Made by a program: the position numbers and the translations under genes. A stretch of DNA of 64,000 bases, taken from positions 62,001-126,000 of the forward strand of contig CM056568.1 in NCBI GenBank assembly GCA_029721515.1, written 5' to 3'. Every line of letters starts with the position of its first letter. The first letter of the stretch is position 1. This DNA is from Synanceia verrucosa. Taxonomy: Eukaryota > Chordata > Actinopteri > Perciformes > Synanceiidae. Below the pieces are notes generated by a model. It ran no database searches, was not told the origin of the DNA, and worked only from the letters and a program-made list of their open reading frames with translations. This document shows positions 57,891-64,000 of the stretch, piece by piece.

Positions 57891-60800
57891 TCAATGAATG
57901 GGTGCAAAGTATGGACTGTATGTTGATAGCATGTAAGGTGCAAGTGGGTATGTCAGTGGTGCATGGTATGGTGCACCCCAGAACGGTATGTATGCCTCAA
58001 CTGTGTTTACTACTGGCCAGCCAAGTGTGTCATATGTAAACATGCGTCGTGGCCTTCTCTCTCTGGTCGACCTTCTGACAGTATTTTGTGGTAAGTCTTC
58101 ATTGTCCGTCGGTCTTTCTGGATATCTTTGTTCTTCCCTTACAGGTGATGGAACTCGATCAGGTAAGTTTTCCCCGTCATGCTGTTCTTGTAGTTGTCTT
58201 TGGTTTTCTCTTTCAGGTTCTCCCACTGGGTCAGGTAAGTGTTTGTCTACATCATTTTGTGTTTGTGGCTGTCCTTGGCTTGCCCTTGCAGGTACTCTCA
58301 CAGGATCAGGTAAGTGTCTGTCTTCCCCTACAGGTTGTTGGACTATCCCAGGTATGTATTCTTCCTCACTCCGTCTTTCCTCCACTACCGGGACATTCAT
58401 TGGTTCTCTTTGACTTGAAGTTGGTTCTTGGACAGAGCCTCTCCGTTCTTTCCTGTTCAAAGGCAGTCTTAGCCAATAGCCTCCAGCGCTCTGTTCATCC
58501 TCTGACTCCTCTGAGTTGTTACTCTTGTGCATCTGCTTTTTTGCGTCACTGACTCGTGAACACCTTTTTCTTTGTTTTTTCGCAGGTGCTGGGTTCACTG
58601 GGCCAGGCAGAATTTCAACTGGTAGGTCGCTCACAGGTAATAACAAATTACGATGCAGGGTTCTTGTTTTCTGTTTGTCTCCACTTTCCTGATATACAAC
58701 ATACACAGGGTTTTCTGATATCTGTTCTTTGACAAGGTATATGGCTTTCTCCCAGTACGACCTTAACTTGCCCGGACCTCCTCTTTCACTGAGGTTTCTC
58801 ACGAGCACTCGATCTCCCGGTTGCAGGACAGATCCTTTCATCTTCTGGTCATAATGTGATTTGCCCCTGGCACTTGACTGCTTGCTGTTTTGGCTTGCAA
58901 TGTGATAAGCCTCAGACATTCTCTTTGCCCACTCCTGGGCGTAACCCTTTGGTGTGATTGGGTCTGTTTCGTCCGTCAGCCCGAATAACAGATCAACTGG
59001 CAGGCGTGGATGATGACCAAAGAGCAGAAAATATGGCGAATAGCCGGTGGCCTCATGCCGGGTACAGTTGTACGCATGAATCATTTTTGGTAGATGGTCT
59101 TTCCAGCGCTCCTTCTCTCGGTCTGCCAGCGTCCTCAACATTTGAAGTAGAGTGCGGTTCAGCCTTTCTGCAGGGTTACCTTGTGGGTGATATGGTGACG
59201 TTCTGGAATGTCCAACTCCTGAGAGCTTTTGCAATGCCCGAAACAGGTCGTTCTCAAATTCATGGCCCTGGTCGTGGTGCAGTTTGGCAGGATAACCGAA
59301 ACGTGGAATGAAGTCGTTATATATGCGTTCTGCTGCGGTGTAACCTGACTTGTTCTTCGTAGCGTATGCTTGCGCAAATCGTGTGAAGTGGTCGATCACC
59401 ACCAAGATGTATTGATATCCTCCCTTGCTGGTCTCAAGGTGTAGGTAGTCAATGGAAACGAGTTCTAGAGGGAAGCTTGTTGTTATACTGCCCATGGGTG
59501 CACGCATGTGAGTGACAGGTTTCTTCTGAGTGATGCATGCGCACTTTCTGGTGACATAATCCTCAATCTCCCTCTTCATATAGGGCCAGTAGAATCGCTC
59601 TCTAGCCAGATTGAGCACCCGCTCCGTGCCAACATGTCCCATTTCATCATGAAGATGTTTCAACACTACCGATCTGTACTTTGCAGGTAGGACAAGCTGG
59701 TGTCTAGAATCAGTCCGTCTGTACAGAAGATCATTCTCCAGGTGTAGCTTACTCCACTCATGTAAGAGCTTTCGGGTACATGCATTGGCTGCTTTCCGAA
59801 TCTCCTCGGTAATTGCTGTACTTGTCTGCTTGAACTTCACTATCTCGCTAATAGCAGAGTCCTCCCGCTGTGCTCTCACCAGCTCATCGTGACTTATCGT
59901 TGGCAGGAGTGCCGGTGGCTGTTGTTTGGTGTTCAGAGAGGAGATGTGCAGGGCGGCGATCCAGGCCACATCTTTCTTCAGCGCCACTTCATTTCCTTCC
60001 CATGTTGCAGACACCACATCTTGGGTTAGCTCCTCCGTGCAGGCGGACATGTATCTGTCGACGTCTAGTGGAACCCGTGACAGTGTATCTGCATCAATGT
60101 TTATCTTCCCAGGCCGGTACTTCACATCGAAGCGGAAATCAGACAGTTCCGCTACCCATCGATGCCCCACAGCATTTAACTTGGCACTGCTCATGATGTA
60201 AGTGAGCGGGTTGTTGTCTGTGTAAATCGTGAAGTGAGGGGTGTAGTACAGGTAATCCCTGAACTTCTCGCACACCGCCCATTTCAAGGCGAGAAACTCC
60301 AACTTTCCACTGTGTAGATTGTAGTTTTTCTCTGCCGGGGATAGTGTTCTCGACCCGTACCCAATGACCCTCAACTTCCCCTCTTGTTGCTGGTACAGGA
60401 TCGCTCCAAGGCCCTGCTCGGATGCATCAGTATGCAGAACGAATGGCTGGTTGAAGTCGGGATACGCCAGTATGGGTGGGCTTGTCAGCATGTCCACGAG
60501 TCGCTCAAGTGTCATTTGATGTTCTCTTGTCCACTCAACAGGGGTTCTGGAGGACAGCTGCGGTCCTTTGGACCTTCCTTGACATGTCAGGGTCCCTTGC
60601 ATCCCAGGCTTGACTTGCAACAACTCGTAAAGGGGTCTCGCAATCCGCGAGAAATCCTGGATGTAAGATCTGTAATAACTTAGAAATCCAAGGAGCCGTC
60701 AAATATCCCCGACTGTCTGTGGGGTCTTGGCCTTAAGGGACACCACTGCCTCCAAATCCTTCGGATCAACCCTGACTCCTTCGGCCGACACCAGTCTGCC

Positions 60801-62669
60801 CACATATCGGACTTCACGGCGAAACAGTTCACACTTCTCCGGCTTAAGCTTCACACCATGTTGTTGGAGTGCTCGGAGAACCTTACGTACTGTTTCCACG
60901 TGTTCTTCAAACGACCTTGCGAAACAGAGAACATCATCGAGGTACGGTATGCAGTGCTCGTCCCGCAAAGAGCATAGTACCTCCTCCATGCTCCTCTGGA
61001 AAGCGGCGGGCGCGTTGGTAAGGCCAAATGGGATACGCACCCACTCATATAGCCCCCAGGGCGTGACGAAGGCCGTCAGGTGTCTGGATCTCTGCTCCAC
61101 AAACCCCTGGTGGTAGGCTTTTCCCTGGTCCAGTATGCTAAACCAGGAATAGCCGCCGAGGGAGTCTGTCAGGTCCTGGATACGAGGTAGGGGGTGTCGG
61201 TCGGGCATGGTCTTCTGATTTAGAAGGCGATAATCTATGCATAGACGCAGGGTTCCGTCTTTTTTCCGGACACACACCATTGGCGCCGAGTAGGAGGATA
61301 TGGATTTCACTATCCACCCCTTGGCCAGGAGATCCTGGATGTACTCTTTAACCTCTCTGAGCAATGGCTTTGGAATGGTAGAGTACGCTCTCTGGACCGG
61401 AATATCGTCCTTCAGATTAATCGTCATCTCCAGACTTGGAATGCAGCCGATATCGTTGCTGTCTCGTGCAAAAGCTGCTGATTCTTCATACAGCATCTTC
61501 TTCACTGTCTCTTGCTGTTCCTCTTCCATGTGTGTGACATCAACTGGGGGGTGCCACCGGGGCGGCCTTTCATCGGCCAATGCAGTGGTGGCACTGTTGA
61601 CCGTCACGTCGACCTCCAACCGGTCCACTACAGAGTCGTCGGGTGAGTATGTTTCAACTATCTTCACTATTGTCTGTACATCTCCCAGGGCAGTCTTCCG
61701 AGGCAGAGTGATATCATGCTTGGTATTGTTTCCAACTGGCACCATTACATATGGTTGCTTCTGGTTCTGTATTTCGAACAAGCCTTCACCCACGTCAAGT
61801 TGTTCTAATGCCACGCTGCACTCATCTGGTTCGAACAAGAGAGGGCTGGTAGACGGATTCATGTTGGGTGGAACTTTACACTTTATCCATGCGATCCGGC
61901 CAGCTGGAATGACCATGTCATGTTGACCTAGCCTCAGGCGTCCATGCTGCATTCTGGGCTTGGTGGTGGATACACAGCTCACTATGGCCTCTGCTTTGTC
62001 AGTTGTGATGGAAATGGCCCCGCAGAGCAGGGTAATCAGTGTTGGAATGAGTTTCTCTGATTGTCCCAGGATTAGCTCCTCCACGACGTTGAAGCCAAGC
62101 AGGGGTCTCTCCAAGGCCATACTACTCACTAGGAATGGAACACTGATCAAAAGGTTAGGGTCCTCGTTACCTGGCAAGTTTACTGTGACTGCTACCCAAC
62201 CATCGAATGGGATGAGGTCTCCATTCACTGCACACACCGCCAGCTCAGCCTCTTCTTTCATCAGTTCAGCGAGTGGCTGGGCCTCCACATGAGGCAAGTG
62301 TTTGTCTTTCCAGGCCCGGTCAATCATACTCACTTGGGCTCCTGTGTCGAGCAACGCATTCACTGCTAGTCCATTCAGGTAGCATCGGATTAGAGCTTTT
62401 CTCCCAATTAGTCTTGCTACCATCTCATTTTTTCCATTCAGTGGTTCTGGTGGTGGTAACTCAGTGATCGTCTTCCTCTGCCCATGTCTCTGCTTTGTAC
62501 AGGCTACCACCGGCGAGATACCTGGTGAGTGTTTTGTTTTAGTTGCGTCTCCTGTGTTGGCTTGGCGGTCTTGAGCACCACCAGGTTGGGGCTGTTGGTG
62601 TCCGATCACCGGCTGCCCCCCTGCAGTGACCGACTCCAGTTTCCCTGGTCCTTCTGCCTTTTCAGACAA
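57891..62669 (-). pseudogene. Gypsy pol polyprotein with one internal TGA
   Basis: One reading frame of about 1,590 codons, interrupted only by TGA at 60,699-60,701. Order: aspartic protease (VNALLDTGAQVSMID); RT (KDGTLRLCIDYRLLNQK, FGLTNAPAAFQ, IPYLDDVLCF with both Asp); after the TGA, the RT/RNase H connection (LLGFLSYYRSYIQDFSR); RNase H (FVLHTDASEQGLGAILY, IYTDNNPLTYI); integrase zinc domain (HDEMGHVGTERVL, H-H-C-C); DDE core (VSIDYLHLETS, LHHDQGHEFEN, PYHPQGNPAERLNRTL); a DNA-binding tail (LQPGDRVLVRNLSERGGPGK); and a Pro-rich tail. The TGA stands where Arg would be natural (CGA to TGA, inference). It cuts pol within the RT/RNase H connection, so RNase H and integrase depend on readthrough. 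Confidence 0.88.
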
Positions 62670-63949
62670 CCCACAGCCCGATGACCTTCTTCACCACAGA
62701 CAAAACAATGGCTACAGTGTGACAGGCCCTGCTCCACACATGTAGGGCAACCGCTGGTCCGCTCTCTCCCAGCAGTCGTCGGTTTCCTCGGTGGACAGTG
62801 GCACGACTGTTCAGGTGTTCGTACCTGTGTAGGTTGTTTCAGTGAGTCAACTACTTTGGTAAGTGCCTCAATTTTTGCTGCCAGTTGTTGAATAATGTCC
62901 ATTGCAACCCCCCTTTCATCATTCTGTTGCTTTGCACCTTGGGCTTGTGCTACATTTGCCTCGAGCTGTGCACTGTGGGCTTTGGTTTGGTTTTGGCGGT
63001 GTGTTGTGCCTAATCTCCGTAGCCTCTCACTCTCCTCACTGGTTACTCTCATCACATGTCTGAGGATCACTTCATCTTTAACATTGTGGTCTGTGAGGAG
63101 GGGTTTTAGTTCTCTTCGGATGTCATTGTGCCTGTGTCCCAGTCCTTGATACACTGTGTGTAAGAAAATGTCTTGAACAGTCGTTCTGCTGTACTTAATG
63201 TTTGCATCAGGGAGGCTGGATGTAAACAGTATCTTCTGTTTCAATCCAATTACTCGGTAAAGGAACTGTTGGGGCGTTTCACTGTCGTTCTGTTTCGCAC
63301 ACATCAGTTCTTGAAACAGTTCGGTGCTAACCTTTTCCCTGAGGTGGGACTGTAAAAACCCTTTAAGTTCTTCCACCGTCACATCATCTTTGTTAATCAG
63401 CATATCCTTGAAATTACCTGGTTTAATTATCCTGAGCACAGACCTGACAATTTCGGAGTCGCTGAAACCCTCTTGAAGTCCTTCATCGATCTGTCGGCAC
63501 ACGTTACTGTAGGTGATATCCGATGTGCTATCGCCAATTTGACCCCCTTGAATCTTGAATTCTCTTCGATGAAGATACGAGAGTTCTCTGAGGGACACCA
63601 CTCTCCCTTCTGGCTGGTAGGTATTGTGTTCATGGTGGTGGCGGGTGGGTGGTGTGTATGAAGTGTGTGGTGTGTATGAATCTCTGTATTGTACAGCTGG
63701 TTGTGTAAGTGAGTGTGGTGCAGTGCGTGACTGTGTGATAGGTGGGTCAACATACCGTTTAAGTTTTTTGCCAAGTTCTTCATAGCTTAACAACATTCTC
63801 TTTAACTCAACATCTTGTGTAGCACCAACGGAATCAGACACAGTAGCACCGATGTTATCACTGATTGGGTTAACTTGGTCAGTATTCACAGGAATGGTAG
63901 TGTTTGTGACATCATTCGAATGAACATCCATAGCTGCACTGGTTACCAC
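62606..63949 (-). CDS. Gypsy gag (start probably outside window)
   Basis: Open from the right window edge to the stop at 62,606, about 447 residues from a GTG at 63,949. There is an in-frame ATG at 63,931, but the frame stays open further right, so the true ATG may lie beyond. The N-terminal part is Val/Asp/Thr-rich. The middle carries a capsid-like helical region (REKVSTELFQELMCAKQNDS, ETPQQFLYRVIGLKQK). The C-terminal part ends with a nucleocapsid knuckle CFVCGEEGHRAVGC (C-x2-C-x4-H-x4-C). Gag coats the element RNA and forms particles. The last codons overlap pol. Confidence 0.8.
   Translation of the reverse strand: MVTSAAMDVHSNDVTNTTIPVNTDQVNPISDNIGATVSDSVGATQDVELKRMLLSYEELGKKLKRYVDPPITQSRTAPHSLTQPAVQYRDSYTPHTSYTPPTRHHHEHNTYQPEGRVVSLRELSYLHRREFKIQGGQIGDSTSDITYSNVCRQIDEGLQEGFSDSEIVRSVLRIIKPGNFKDMLINKDDVTVEELKGFLQSHLREKVSTELFQELMCAKQNDSETPQQFLYRVIGLKQKILFTSSLPDANIKYSRTTVQDIFLHTVYQGLGHRHNDIRRELKPLLTDHNVKDEVILRHVMRVTSEESERLRRLGTTHRQNQTKAHSAQLEANVAQAQGAKQQNDERGVAMDIIQQLAAKIEALTKVVDSLKQPTQVRTPEQSCHCPPRKPTTAGRERTSGCPTCVEQGLSHCSHCFVCGEEGHRAVGCLKRQKDQGNWSRSLQGGSR
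62639..62645 (-). promoter_or_regulatory. -1 ribosomal frameshift site (gag to pol)
   Basis: The heptamer GGGAAAC lies in the gag frame as G-GGA-AAC (cag gga aac), the canonical X-XXY-YYZ form. A -1 slip gives GGG AAA CTG GAG, which is exactly the pol frame (GKLESVTAGG). The overlap of gag and pol is 62,606-62,669. Downstream, CTGC and GCAG can pair around a G-rich loop, and a CCCC further on could pair with that loop, a possible pseudoknot (inference). Confidence 0.75.
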
Positions 63950-64000
63950 TACCTGAGGAGCATCAACATCAACCGTACCAATTTCAATGGGTTTTACAAT

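Larger units (their letters stand above)
56931..64000 (-). mobile_element. Ty3/Gypsy LTR retrotransposon (5' end outside window)
   Basis: Minus-strand element with gag, then pol in a -1 frame, then the 3' LTR on the left. It is inserted in fold-back unit 4. Its domain order (protease, RT, RNase H, integrase) is that of Ty3/Gypsy. Only one clear disabling change is visible (a TGA in pol), so it is the youngest-looking autonomous element here. The 5' LTR and primer site are past position 64,000. Confidence 0.9.

Noticed and set aside
58088..62467. Plus-strand open frames across the Gypsy element
   Set aside because: They are antisense shadows of gag and pol, which carry all recognisable motifs on the minus strand.

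Overview
The window looks like repeat-dense DNA from a teleost fish nuclear genome (inference). The basis is its mix of elements: an L2-clade LINE whose ORF1 is an SGNH esterase, L1-type LINEs, V-SINE-like and other tRNA-headed SINEs, Ty3/Gypsy retrotransposons, and a spliced gene resembling the Kyakuja-Dileera-Zisupton (KDZ) transposases. A short exon resembling a Pim kinase is also present. There are no prokaryotic-style operons, and I found no intact ordinary host gene.

Layout. 1-0.8 kb: possible exons of an unknown minus-strand gene. 2.0-13.6 kb: three head-to-tail units of a fold-back repeat of about 1.7 kb that has itself captured a tRNA-derived SINE. The first unit is split by an internally deleted L1 remnant (2.7-4.4 kb). 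A 5.2-kb L2 LINE sits between units 2 and 3 (6.7-11.9 kb). 13.6-15.15 kb: a segment found only beside the left arm, with a Ser/Thr/Pro-type minisatellite. 15,153-26,398: left arm of a very large inverted repeat. 26.4-45.1 kb: the spacer, which holds a Ty3/Gypsy-like element whose 5' LTR is split by a 7.4-kb L1, three copies of a tRNA-headed SINE, and a 500-N gap. 45,084-56,128: right arm, the near-identical reverse complement of the left arm. 56.1-56.9 kb: a fourth, inverted fold-back unit. 56,931 to the window end: a minus-strand Ty3/Gypsy element with gag and pol, lacking its 5' end.

The main result is the inverted duplication. Each arm carries the same 14-exon KDZ-like gene, pointing away from the spacer. 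All exon phases agree with GT-AG splicing, for a predicted product of about 699 residues. Each copy is broken, but at different places: the left copy by one single-base deletion, the right copy by an in-frame 54-bp loss that removes a CPAC motif, a frameshift and two TGG-to-TGA changes. The arms also differ by a left-only SINE with a 14-bp target duplication, a right-only 370-bp MITE with perfect 62-bp inverted repeats, and a right-only 242-bp deletion in an LTR. The arms therefore became separate before these events. They could be a real palindrome or two haplotypes wrongly joined in inverted order, because the N gap lies exactly at the inner edge of the right arm.

Other points: the right-hand Gypsy element has a textbook -1 frameshift heptamer (GGGAAAC) exactly in frame at the gag-pol overlap, and one TGA interrupting pol. 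The spacer LTR element has a reverse transcriptase active site that reads LADN. The two L1 copies share a long GC-rich 3' UTR.
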